Positions 1 to 7,550 of a stretch of 13,253 bases of DNA are shown one piece after another. Source of the stretch: an uncultured Veillonellaceae bacterium (GTDB taxonomy: Bacteria > Bacillota > Negativicutes > Veillonellales > Megasphaeraceae); NCBI GenBank assembly GCA_900546795.1, contig UREG01000041.1:1-13253 (forward strand), in the 5' to 3' direction. The notes beneath the pieces were generated by a model. It did not search any database. It saw only the letters and a program-made list of their open reading frames with translations, and was not told the DNA's origin. The stretch's first letter is position 1; the number at the start of each line of letters is the position of its first letter. A program made the position numbers and the translations under genes.

Positions 1-281
1 GTTTCATCGTAATACAGTTCCCGTCCCATGACCTGAGCCCCGATTTCTTTGGTGATATCGCCCTGCGTCGGTCCTAAACCGCCGGTCGTGATCACGATGT
101 CTGCCCGCTGGAGCGCATGGCGAAATACGGCTTCCATCCGCGCTGCATTATCTCCCACCGTGCTGTGATACCGTACATTATACCCTATTTTATTGAGCTC
201 TGCCGATAGAAACGGAGAATTCGCGTCTGCAATCTCTCCCAGCAGCAATTCCGATCCGGTAGCAATCAGCTCTATATCCAT
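1..281 (-). CDS. cinA: CinA-family protein, N-terminal part (cut by window edge)
   Basis: Only the first 93 codons are visible; the gene continues past position 1. The translation begins MDIELIATGSELLLGEI and carries the MoCF-biosynthesis/CinA nucleotide-binding motif GGLGPT at residues 67-72. CinA proteins are competence/damage-inducible proteins; family members hydrolyse ADP-ribose or deamidate NMN (pyridine nucleotide recycling), the latter through a C-terminal domain not visible here. The ATG at 281 is chosen because an AAGGAG ribosome-binding site lies 7 nt upstream, inside the 3' end of rimO, and because family members start at this point of the alignment. The rimO stop is 1 nt upstream, so translation is probably coupled. 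The usual GGLGPTxDD reads GGLGPTQGD here, a minor departure. Recognition is confident; whether the C-terminal deamidase domain is present cannot be seen. Confidence 0.9.
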   Translation of the reverse strand, partial: MDIELIATGSELLLGEIADANSPFLSAELNKIGYNVRYHSTVGDNAARMEAVFRHALQRADIVITTGGLGPTQGDITKEIGAQVMGRELYYDE

Positions 282-282
282 A

Positions 283-1623
283 TCAGGACTCCTTTATATC
301 CGCCACTAATTCGTAGGCAAATCCCTGGGATATCGTTACGGGAACCATATCCCCCGGCTCCAGCCCGGCGCCGCCTTCAATATACGTCACACAGTCTACG
401 TCCGGCGCCTGCGTGGCAATACGCGCCGTAGACAAGTACACGCCGTTTTCTTCCGCTACTTCTTCAATCAAAGCGATATGTTCCGTGCCTTCCAGATCCT
501 GATTTTTTTCTTCTGAAATTTTAGCCTGGATCGACATCAGTTCATGGTACCGCTCTTCTTTTACTTCTTCCGGAATCTGATCCGGCATCAGCGCCGCCGC
601 AGTTCCTTCTTCCTGGGAATAGGTAAATACCCCGGCATTATCAAAGCGCATCTCTTTTACAAACTCGCAAAGTTCCCGGAACTGTTCATCCGTTTCTCCC
701 GGAAAACCAACGATGAACGTAGTGCGGAGCACCATGGACGGCGATTTCTCTTTTATCTTTTTCAACAGCGCATAAATATCCGCTTTGGTATCTCTTCGGT
801 TCATCCGTTTCAAAACCGGATCAGAAATGTGCTGCAGCGGCAGATCCACATACGAACAGATCTTTTCTTCATGTACGATCAGATCCAGCAGCTCATCGGT
901 AAAGTAGGTCGGGTACAAATAGAGCAGACGAATCCAGACAACGCCTTCGATCTTTACAAGTTCGCGCAGCAGCTGCGGCAGCAGCGAGCCTTTTCCTCCG
1001 CTGAGATCCACCCCGTAACTGGTCGTATCCTGGGCAATCAGGTTAAATTCTTTTACCCCTTCTGCGGCCAGCTGCTTTACTTCCGCCACAATCGACTCGA
1101 TCGGCCGGCTCCGGAATTTTCCCCGAATCTTCGGAATGATGCAGAAGGTACAGCCATTGATGCACCCGTCGGCAATCTTAATATACGCGCTGTATTTCGG
1201 CGTCGTCCGTATCCGCGGCTGCGTATCGTCATAGATGTTTTTCATTTCGTCCATGAAACATACCCGTTCCCCGGCTAAAACAGCATCGGCCGCTTCCAAA
1301 ATCCGATTCCAGGAGCCCGTTCCCAGCAAGGCGTCGATTTCCGGAATTTCTTTAAATAATTCCTGCTGATATTGCTGGCTCAAACAGCCGGCTACGATAA
1401 GAGCGCGGCATTTTCCCGTCTCTTTCAGTTTCGCCATTTCCAATATCGCCTGGATTGATTCTTCTTTTGCTTTTTCTATAAACGTGCAGGTATTGACGAC
1501 GATAATATCCGCTTCCTCGTTTTCTTCTACGATCTCCCAGCCTTTATCCCGCAAAAGGCCGAGCATAACCTCGGTATCTACCAAATTTTTTGAACAGCCT
1601 AAGCTGACAAATCCTATTTTCAT
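283..1623 (-). CDS. rimO: Ribosomal protein S12 methylthiotransferase RimO
   Basis: 446 residues, the usual RimO length. RimO is a radical SAM enzyme that adds a methylthio group to a conserved aspartate of ribosomal protein S12. The N-terminal MTTase domain starts MKIGFVSLGCSKNLVD, with its three cluster cysteines at about C10, C46 and C80. The radical SAM motif CxxxCxxC is at C154, C158 and C161 (DGCINGCTFC), followed by IRGKFRSR. A C-terminal TRAM-like domain occupies roughly the last 65 residues. The SLGCSKN start and IRGKFRSR separate it from the tRNA enzyme MiaB. It starts 3 nt after the solute-binding protein stop. The nearest Shine-Dalgarno (GGAAAGGA) is about 13 nt from the ATG, rather far, so coupling to the upstream gene is likely. 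It ends 1 nt before the cinA start. Confidence 0.95.
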   Translation of the reverse strand: MKIGFVSLGCSKNLVDTEVMLGLLRDKGWEIVEENEEADIIVVNTCTFIEKAKEESIQAILEMAKLKETGKCRALIVAGCLSQQYQQELFKEIPEIDALLGTGSWNRILEAADAVLAGERVCFMDEMKNIYDDTQPRIRTTPKYSAYIKIADGCINGCTFCIIPKIRGKFRSRPIESIVAEVKQLAAEGVKEFNLIAQDTTSYGVDLSGGKGSLLPQLLRELVKIEGVVWIRLLYLYPTYFTDELLDLIVHEEKICSYVDLPLQHISDPVLKRMNRRDTKADIYALLKKIKEKSPSMVLRTTFIVGFPGETDEQFRELCEFVKEMRFDNAGVFTYSQEEGTAAALMPDQIPEEVKEERYHELMSIQAKISEEKNQDLEGTEHIALIEEVAEENGVYLSTARIATQAPDVDCVTYIEGGAGLEPGDMVPVTISQGFAYELVADIKES

Positions 1624-1626
1624 TCT

Positions 1627-2667
1627 TTATTTCGTATCCTTTCCAAACCGTATTTGTTTTATCCATAAATCCAAGAGTACATCTTTTCCGCTGTCCTGAT
1701 AGTTCTTTTCCACAGGCAGCAGCACCAGTTCCTGCCCTCGGTCATCTTTCCTCGGGCTTCCTTCGCCATTTAAAAACTCATAGTATAACTGATAACTTTC
1801 CAAAAGATCCTGTACTTCTTTGCTGTAGAGCCAGTCCACAAAAAGTGCGGCCGCTTCTTTCTTTCCGCTTTGCTCCAATATCGCAGCGCCGGTCACATAA
1901 TAGGCCGTTCCGTCCTGCGGATAAATGATTTTCAGCGGAAATTTTTCTTTTGCGTAAAGCCAGGCTTCGCTTCCGTTTGAAATCCCAATATCCACTTCGT
2001 CCAACGCCGCCATCCGTACCGGAGTCGGCGAATATTTCGTATACTGCTGCACATGCCGATGCAATCCTTTTAGATAGCGGAAGCCCTCCTCCAGGCCTTT
2101 GTATTCAATCCAGTTATATAAAAAATTGGCCGCCGTCTTTGTCGCAGTCAAATCAACCATTGCCACACGCAGATCGGGTTCACGGAGCAGATTTTCCCAT
2201 GTGAGAATCTCGTCTCCATGTTGTTTATAATATTCTTCATTGACGGCAAAAACAATCGGATCCAGCCAGACGCCGGTCCAATATCCGTCGCTGTTTTTAT
2301 AGCTGTTGCGGACAAAATCCGTCTGTTCCGACGTATACGGAAACAAATATTTTTTCTCTGCCGCTTCTTTCAGCACATATTCCGACGCCAGCAGCAGATC
2401 GATTCCGCCGTCAGGCTTATTCGTTTTTAAAGAATCCATAATCTGCTCGTCCGACATCACATAAATGCGGACGGCAATATTATATTGCTTTAAAAACGCA
2501 TCTTCCAATATGTCGCCCGCTTCCACCGGAATATCCGAGTATACTGTCAGCGTCTGCCGCGGCGCTTCTACCGGCACCGATTCTTTCCGCTGATGCACCA
2601 TGCCGGCTAAAAAAAAGACACCTGCCACAAAAATCAATAATCCTATAAAAGGCAAATACTTTTTCAT
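1627..2667 (-). CDS. Extracellular solute-binding protein (ABC-type, family 1-like), orphan
   Basis: 346 residues from the ATG at 2667. This start is preferred over upstream in-frame starts because GAGGTG lies 5 nt before it and it gives a clean N-terminal signal or anchor: MKK followed by a hydrophobic stretch at about residues 4-23. No lipobox cysteine is present, so it is either a cleaved exported protein or anchored by that helix. The rest resembles iron(III)/spermidine-type periplasmic binding proteins: an LTVYSDIP first strand, DLLLAS near residue 90, WLDPIVFAVN near 140, and DIGISNGSEAWLY near 225. Such proteins normally deliver a ligand to an ABC importer, but no permease or ATPase gene is adjacent. 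It sits in a housekeeping operon, 4 nt after ygiQ and 3 nt before rimO. The ligand cannot be predicted; a sensory or scaffolding role is possible. Confidence 0.8.
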   Translation of the reverse strand: MKKYLPFIGLLIFVAGVFFLAGMVHQRKESVPVEAPRQTLTVYSDIPVEAGDILEDAFLKQYNIAVRIYVMSDEQIMDSLKTNKPDGGIDLLLASEYVLKEAAEKKYLFPYTSEQTDFVRNSYKNSDGYWTGVWLDPIVFAVNEEYYKQHGDEILTWENLLREPDLRVAMVDLTATKTAANFLYNWIEYKGLEEGFRYLKGLHRHVQQYTKYSPTPVRMAALDEVDIGISNGSEAWLYAKEKFPLKIIYPQDGTAYYVTGAAILEQSGKKEAAALFVDWLYSKEVQDLLESYQLYYEFLNGEGSPRKDDRGQELVLLPVEKNYQDSGKDVLLDLWIKQIRFGKDTK

Positions 2668-2671
2668 GGAT

Positions 2672-4553
2672 TCACCTCGTTTTTTTCCTGCGGTCCTGTC
2701 CTGCCCGTCCCCGTTTATTCGGCGCCGTTCCATATTTTTTCGGCCGAATCAGACAATGCGGCCCAAAGCCGATCAAATCCCGGCGTCCCGCTTTTATCAG
2801 CGCTTCTTCTACCAGATCTCGATTGGCCGGAATAAAGAACTGCATCAACGCGCGCTGCATGGCTTTTTCTTTCTGCCCTTTGGCTGTAAAGACTTTTTTT
2901 CCAGTCAGCGGATGAATCCCCGTATAATACATGGCCGTAGACAAACTTCCCGGCGTAGGGATAAAATCCTGCACCTGTTCCGGCCGGAGCCCGGTTTCTT
3001 TTAAAAATACCGCCAATTCCACCGCATCTTTCAGGGTACAGCCCGGATGGCTCGACATAAAATACGGCACCAGATATTGCTGTTTCCCCAGTTTTTTATT
3101 TGCTTCATCAAACCAGGATTTAAATTTCATAAATACAGCCCGCCCCGGTTTTCCCATGATATCCGTTACCCGGTCTACCGCATGTTCCGGCGCAACTTTC
3201 AAATGGCCGCTGACATGATAATTGCAAAGTTCTTCTACAAAGGCTTTATTGTTGTCCGCCAAAATATAGTCGTACCGAATGCCGGAACGAACAAATACTT
3301 TTTTGACCTTATCCAATTTCCGCAGTTTTCGCAGCAACGCGGCATAATCGCGATGATCCGTATCTATTTGCGGACAAGGCGCAGATCCCATACAATGCCG
3401 CCCCTCGCAGGTCCCTGCTGTCAGCTGCTTCCTGCAAGAAGGGTGACGGAAATTTGCCGTTGGGCCGCCGACGTCATGAATATAGCCTTTAAATTCTTTC
3501 ATACCGGTCATGATTTTGGCTTCCCGCAGGAGCGATTCATGGCTTCGCGCCTGAATGATCCGTCCCTGATGGCTGGTAATGGCACAAAAACTGCATGCGC
3601 AGGATGCTTTGAGTGCACAGAACAGCATCATAAACGAAACAGCCGCGGTGGCTCGTAAGACTAAACCGGACTTCTTCGATCGCCGGCACGCCGCCTTTAT
3701 CATCATAGACAGGGTGCCACGTCCTTTGATACGGCAGTTCATACAGCCTGTCCATTTCCTGCTCTGTCAGCGGCAAAGCCGGCGGGTTTTGTATGATATA
3801 CCGGTCGCCCGACGGCTGCACTACCGTTTTTCCCCGGAAGGGATCCTGCTCTTTATACTGCAGGCGAAACGCTTCAGCAAACGCCCGCTTATCTTCTTTA
3901 ATCGCTTCATAGGACGGACAGACGATGCTTTTTTCAGGAATATGTTTTCCAGCGTACACGATCCCGCGAATGGACTGCAGTTTTTCTTTAGGCCACTGTT
4001 TATCTAAACCCGCCGCCAATTCAAGAATCTGACGCTCACCCATGCCATAGATCAAATAGTCTGCCTTGCTGTCCAGCAAAATGGAGCGCCGGATCTGGTC
4101 CGACCAGTAATCATAATGCGCAAAGCGCCGCAAACTGGCTTCTACGCCGCCGATAATCACCGGAACGTCTTTATAGGCTTCCTTCATTCGGTTGGCATAT
4201 ACAATCGTAGCGCGGTCCGGCCGATGGCCAGATTCGCCGCCCGGCGAATAACTGTCCTGGTTCCGAATCTTTTTGGCCGCCGTCCGCTTGTTCAGCATCG
4301 AATCTAGATTGCCCGCAGTAACCAGCGATGCCAGCCGCGGTTTGCCTAGCCGCATAAATTCCTTTGTATCTTTCCAATCCGGCTGCGCGATAATTCCCAC
4401 GCGGTATCCGGCATCTTCCAGCAGCCTGCCGATCAGCGCCGGCGCAAAAGACGGGTGATCGACATACGCATCACCGCTGATCAGGACAAAGTCGAGTTCC
4501 TGCCAGCTCCTGTCGGCCATCTCTTTTGCCGTCGTTATCAAAAAATCTCCCAT
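2672..4553 (-). pseudogene. ygiQ: YgiQ-family radical SAM protein, reading frame broken by 34 extra bases
   Basis: The N-terminal half reads in one frame from ATG 4553 (RBS AGAGG, 5 nt spacing). It runs through the family motif DFVLISGDAYVDHPSF and GIIAQPDWK up to SHRGCF (C305), then goes off family and stops at 3537 after 338 codons. The second half resumes in another frame as CSFCAITSHQGRIIQARS, continues through GGPTANF, LKVAPEH and MYYTGIHPL, and ends at 2672. Removing bases 3601-3634 joins both into a 615-residue protein, a normal YgiQ length, with a perfect CFGACSFC cluster motif at 305-312. As written, the translated product lacks two of the three 4Fe-4S cysteines and should be inactive. 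The function of YgiQ proteins is unknown. The lack of other damage suggests a recent mutation, a mixed population or an assembly error. Neighbours are 15 nt upstream and 4 nt downstream. Confidence 0.88.
3601..3634 (-). other. 34-base insertion inside the radical SAM motif of ygiQ
   Basis: These bases separate codons TGT TTC G from GC GCA TGC AGT TTT TGT. Without them the sequence reads Cys-Phe-Gly-Ala-Cys-Ser-Phe-Cys, exactly the family pattern. With them the frame shifts by one (34 = 33+1). On the minus strand the segment has 6-base inverted arms, GATGCT (3629-3624) and AGCATC (3608-3603), with a 15-base loop. Part of it (3628-3615, ATGCTGTTCTGTGC) resembles the sequence just downstream (3596-3582, ATGCAGTTTTTGTGC) with about 12 of 15 positions alike. 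It may therefore be a diverged or error-laden local duplication. The exact boundary is inferred from the conserved glycine codon. No target-site duplication is evident. Confidence 0.75.
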
Positions 4554-4568
4554 GGTTTCCTCTTTTCT

Positions 4569-5060
4569 TTAGTATGCAAGCCAAGCGGCCAGCGCCAGTA
4601 TGATGATAATCCCCACCGCGATGATCAGGATCTCAGACCATTCCAGCGGCCGCTTTCCGCCGCGCTGCCGCCGTTCTGCCGCCGTTCTTCGCCGCGGCGT
4701 CGTTTTTCTTGTACGGCTGCTGCGTTCTGTGCTTTTTTCTTTATAACGGTATTTTTCTACCGCTGCTTTAGAAGGAGTCCGCGCTTTTACCGGTGCATTC
4801 TGCAGCGTCATCGCAACGGCCGCTGCCGGTTCTCCAATTTCCCGCTTCAGCTGCTTAATCAGCTCTCCCGCGTCTAATCCCAAATACGCCGCATAGTTTC
4901 TGACAAAGCCTTTTAAATACACCGTACCGGGCACCTTATTGTACTGCCCCTGTTCGATCGCTTCCAAATACGCTTCTTTTATATATGTTCCGTCTTCTAT
5001 ATCCCGCAAGGTCCAGCCTTTTGCTTCCCGCGCAGAGCGCAATATCTCTCCTATCGCCAT
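4569..5060 (-). CDS. Short RodZ-like protein: N-terminal HTH and C-terminal membrane helix
   Basis: 163 residues. Residues 1-72 form a RodZ-type helix-turn-helix (LRSAREAKGWTLRDIEDGT, then YLEAIEQGQY and YLKGFVRNYAAYLGLD), a domain that in RodZ binds MreB at the inner face of the membrane. A linker rich in Arg and Lys (about 103-137) leads to a single membrane helix at about 142-162, after which the protein ends. Full RodZ proteins usually continue with an extracytoplasmic domain, which is absent here; the stop TAA follows the helix immediately and ygiQ begins 15 nt later. The start ATG 5060 has a strong AGGAGG 8 nt upstream. It follows ftsK by 12 nt, a linkage of division and shape genes common in Firmicutes (compare spoIIIE and ymfM). 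The fold is clear; equivalence to RodZ in function is inferred. Confidence 0.85.
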   Translation of the reverse strand: MAIGEILRSAREAKGWTLRDIEDGTYIKEAYLEAIEQGQYNKVPGTVYLKGFVRNYAAYLGLDAGELIKQLKREIGEPAAAVAMTLQNAPVKARTPSKAAVEKYRYKEKSTERSSRTRKTTPRRRTAAERRQRGGKRPLEWSEILIIAVGIIIILALAAWLAY

Positions 5061-5072
5061 ACTTCATTCCTC

Positions 5073-7535
5073 CTACTCGCTGGGCTCTTTCCGGAAATAG
5101 GTACTAAATACCTGCTCCTCTGTCATTAATATATCTCTGGGCCGGCTGCCTACGTTCGGCCCGACGATTTTCATTTGCTCCATCGTATCGATGAGCCGCG
5201 CCGCCCGCGCATATCCCACGCGAAGACGCCGCTGCAAAATGGATACGGAAGCCTGTCTTTGTTCCAATACCAATGAAACGGCTTTTTCCAGCAGTTCATC
5301 TTCAAATCCCGGCATGTCTTCATCTGCCGCACTTTGTTCCTGTGCCCGCTGCACCTGTTCGTCGTATTCCGGCTCTGCCTGTTCTTTTATAAATTCTACC
5401 ACGTCATCCGTTTCCTGATCGGAAATGAATGCGCCCTGTACCCGTTTAGGCTTGGACGATCCCATCGGGAAAAAGAGCATATCCCCTTTTCCCAGCAGTT
5501 TTTCTGCGCCGGACATATCTAAAATAGTGCGCGAATCGATCTGGCTCGATACGGCAAAAGAAATACGGCTCGGTACGTTTGCTTTGATCGTACCGGTAAT
5601 AACATCGACGGAAGGCCGCTGCGTAGCCAGCACTAAATGCAGCCCGGCGGCGCGCGCCATCTGCGCCAGCCGGCAGATTGCATCTTCCACATCTGCCGGA
5701 GATACCATCATCAAATCCGCCAATTCGTCGATGATGATAACCACCAGCGGAAACGCCTGTTCCGGATGCGCTTTATTAAACCGCGCAATATCTTTTGTCC
5801 CCGTATCGGCAAATTTTCTATACCGCATTTCCATTTCCCGCACAGCCCAGCGCAGCACGCTCGCCGCTTTTTTCGCATCGGTCACCACCGGCGTCATCAA
5901 ATGGGGGATTCCGTTATAGTTCGACAATTCCACCATCTTCGGATCGATTAAGATCAGCTTCACATCTTCCGGACGCTGTTTAAATAAAATGCTGGCGATC
6001 AGGGTATTGATGCACACACTTTTCCCCGATCCGGTCGATCCGGCAACGAGCAAATGCGGCATTTTAGCCAAATCGGCAATGACGGGATTTCCGGCGATAT
6101 CTTTTCCCAGGCCGACCGGTATCCCGCCGGCAGCATTCCGGAACTGTTCCGTATCCAGCACTTCCCGCAGCGCTACCGGGGATACGATTTTATTCGGCAC
6201 TTCGATTCCGATTGCCGCTTTTCCCGGAATCGGCGCTTCCATACGGATATCGACCGCTGCCAATTTCAGTGCAATGTCGTCGCTCAAATTAACGATCTTG
6301 CTTACTTTTACACCGGCTGCCGGTTCCAATTCATACCGCGTAACCGCCGGCCCCCGGCTTGCGTTCAAAATTTTTGCTTCAATCCCGAAACTCTTGAGCG
6401 TTTCTTCTAAAATATGCGCATTTTCCGCAATCTCCTGCGAAACCCCTTCTTCGGTTTTCTTTATCGGATTGAGCATCGTAATCGGCGGCACTTCATAATG
6501 ATGCTTCGGCTCTTTTATGGATACCGCTTCTCCGGAAGACAGATTCAGCTCCGCTTCGCTTTTCTCTATTTCAATCGGTTTGATCTCTTCAAGCCATGCC
6601 GCTTCTGCTGCCGCAGTCTCCGAATCAGTCTGCGGTTCTTCCTTCCTTTCTGTTTCCGGCTCTGCCATTGGCTCGGGAACTGCCGGTTCAAAGCTCACGG
6701 CTCCCACTTCTTCCGGCTCATCGCAGACAGAAATATCCGAATCCAGCCAGTTTACTTCCGCTTCTTCGTCTTTCCGGTCCTCTATTTCATTTACAACCGG
6801 TTTATCCTCTTTCAGCATCGGCATTTCTGCCGCGTTAAAAACAGGGCTTACCGGCTGGACAGGAATGGGTTCCGGCGCAGGCTGGATTTCTTCTCTTGTA
6901 TTTTTTTTCGGCTTTGTTTCTTCCCGCAAATCGTTCTGCCAATCATATACTTCCTTCCGCTGCCGAATCTTTTCCGTTGTTGCTTCATAGGTGTGTTTTG
7001 CTTTTTCCACCGTTTTCTGGATCCCGGTCTCCGTTTTATCCGCCACCGTATTCACGCCTTTAGACAAAGACCATGGACGAATCATCAGTACGGTGATCAC
7101 GATTAATCCCAACAGCAAAATAAAGCTTCCCAGCGTACCAAAAAGCAGGCGCAGCCCGGATAAAAGCAGCGCTCCTATCACCCCGCCGTTTTCAACGATC
7201 ATGTATTCTGTAAATTCTTTTCCTTCGTTCACAAACAGCGCATGATACAGCGTAAGCAGCAGAAAATATAAACCGCCATAATAAATCCAATCAAAAGAAA
7301 AGGAAAGTCCCGCATCAAACCGAATGATATGAAAGCCGGCCCAAATACAGAGCAGGGCAGGGATAAACGCACCGATGCCAAACATATACGTAAATCCGCT
7401 GTATACCCAGCTGCCTACCATACCGGACTCAAATCCCAATATGGTTATCAAACTATATATTCCAAAACAAAACAGCAAAAGACCGCTGACTTCATACCGT
7501 CGTTCCGGCGTCTTGCTCCGCCGCTTCCTTTTCAC
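5073..7535 (-). CDS. ftsK: DNA translocase FtsK/SpoIIIE
   Basis: 820 residues, normal for the family. The N-terminus has four or five membrane helices between residues 17 and 153. An acidic, Pro/Glu-rich linker follows at about 205-345, then the motor: AGSTGSGKS Walker A with K505, IIIDELAD Walker B with D603 and E604, and ATQRPSVDVITG at 637-648. The C-terminal winged-helix gamma domain (about 748-805, LQRRLRVGYARAARLID) recognises KOPS/SRS-type polar sequences in FtsK/SpoIIIE. The protein pumps chromosome ends through the division septum and helps resolve dimers at dif. The start is a GTG at 7535 with GAGGTGG 4 nt upstream; no better ATG exists before the first membrane helix. It lies 15 nt after rarA and 12 nt before the RodZ-like gene, in one apparent operon. 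Confidence 0.96.
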   Translation of the reverse strand: MKRKRRSKTPERRYEVSGLLLFCFGIYSLITILGFESGMVGSWVYSGFTYMFGIGAFIPALLCIWAGFHIIRFDAGLSFSFDWIYYGGLYFLLLTLYHALFVNEGKEFTEYMIVENGGVIGALLLSGLRLLFGTLGSFILLLGLIVITVLMIRPWSLSKGVNTVADKTETGIQKTVEKAKHTYEATTEKIRQRKEVYDWQNDLREETKPKKNTREEIQPAPEPIPVQPVSPVFNAAEMPMLKEDKPVVNEIEDRKDEEAEVNWLDSDISVCDEPEEVGAVSFEPAVPEPMAEPETERKEEPQTDSETAAAEAAWLEEIKPIEIEKSEAELNLSSGEAVSIKEPKHHYEVPPITMLNPIKKTEEGVSQEIAENAHILEETLKSFGIEAKILNASRGPAVTRYELEPAAGVKVSKIVNLSDDIALKLAAVDIRMEAPIPGKAAIGIEVPNKIVSPVALREVLDTEQFRNAAGGIPVGLGKDIAGNPVIADLAKMPHLLVAGSTGSGKSVCINTLIASILFKQRPEDVKLILIDPKMVELSNYNGIPHLMTPVVTDAKKAASVLRWAVREMEMRYRKFADTGTKDIARFNKAHPEQAFPLVVIIIDELADLMMVSPADVEDAICRLAQMARAAGLHLVLATQRPSVDVITGTIKANVPSRISFAVSSQIDSRTILDMSGAEKLLGKGDMLFFPMGSSKPKRVQGAFISDQETDDVVEFIKEQAEPEYDEQVQRAQEQSAADEDMPGFEDELLEKAVSLVLEQRQASVSILQRRLRVGYARAARLIDTMEQMKIVGPNVGSRPRDILMTEEQVFSTYFRKEPSE

Positions 7536-7550
7536 ATTACCACCTCTATC

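Noticed and set aside
544..1278. Long plus-strand open frame opposite rimO
   Set aside because: It is a shadow of a convincing RimO gene; its translation is rich in Phe, Arg and Gln without any recognisable domain. The same applies to plus-strand frames at 3047-3658, 5425-5919, 6414-7106 and 9891-10550.
3537..3742. Programmed frameshift or translational bypass joining the two ygiQ frames
   Set aside because: A +1 shift would leave about 11 extra residues inside the cluster motif. A 34-base bypass has no matching take-off and landing codons around the gap (TTC/GTT before, TGC before GCA). No known slippery site is seen.
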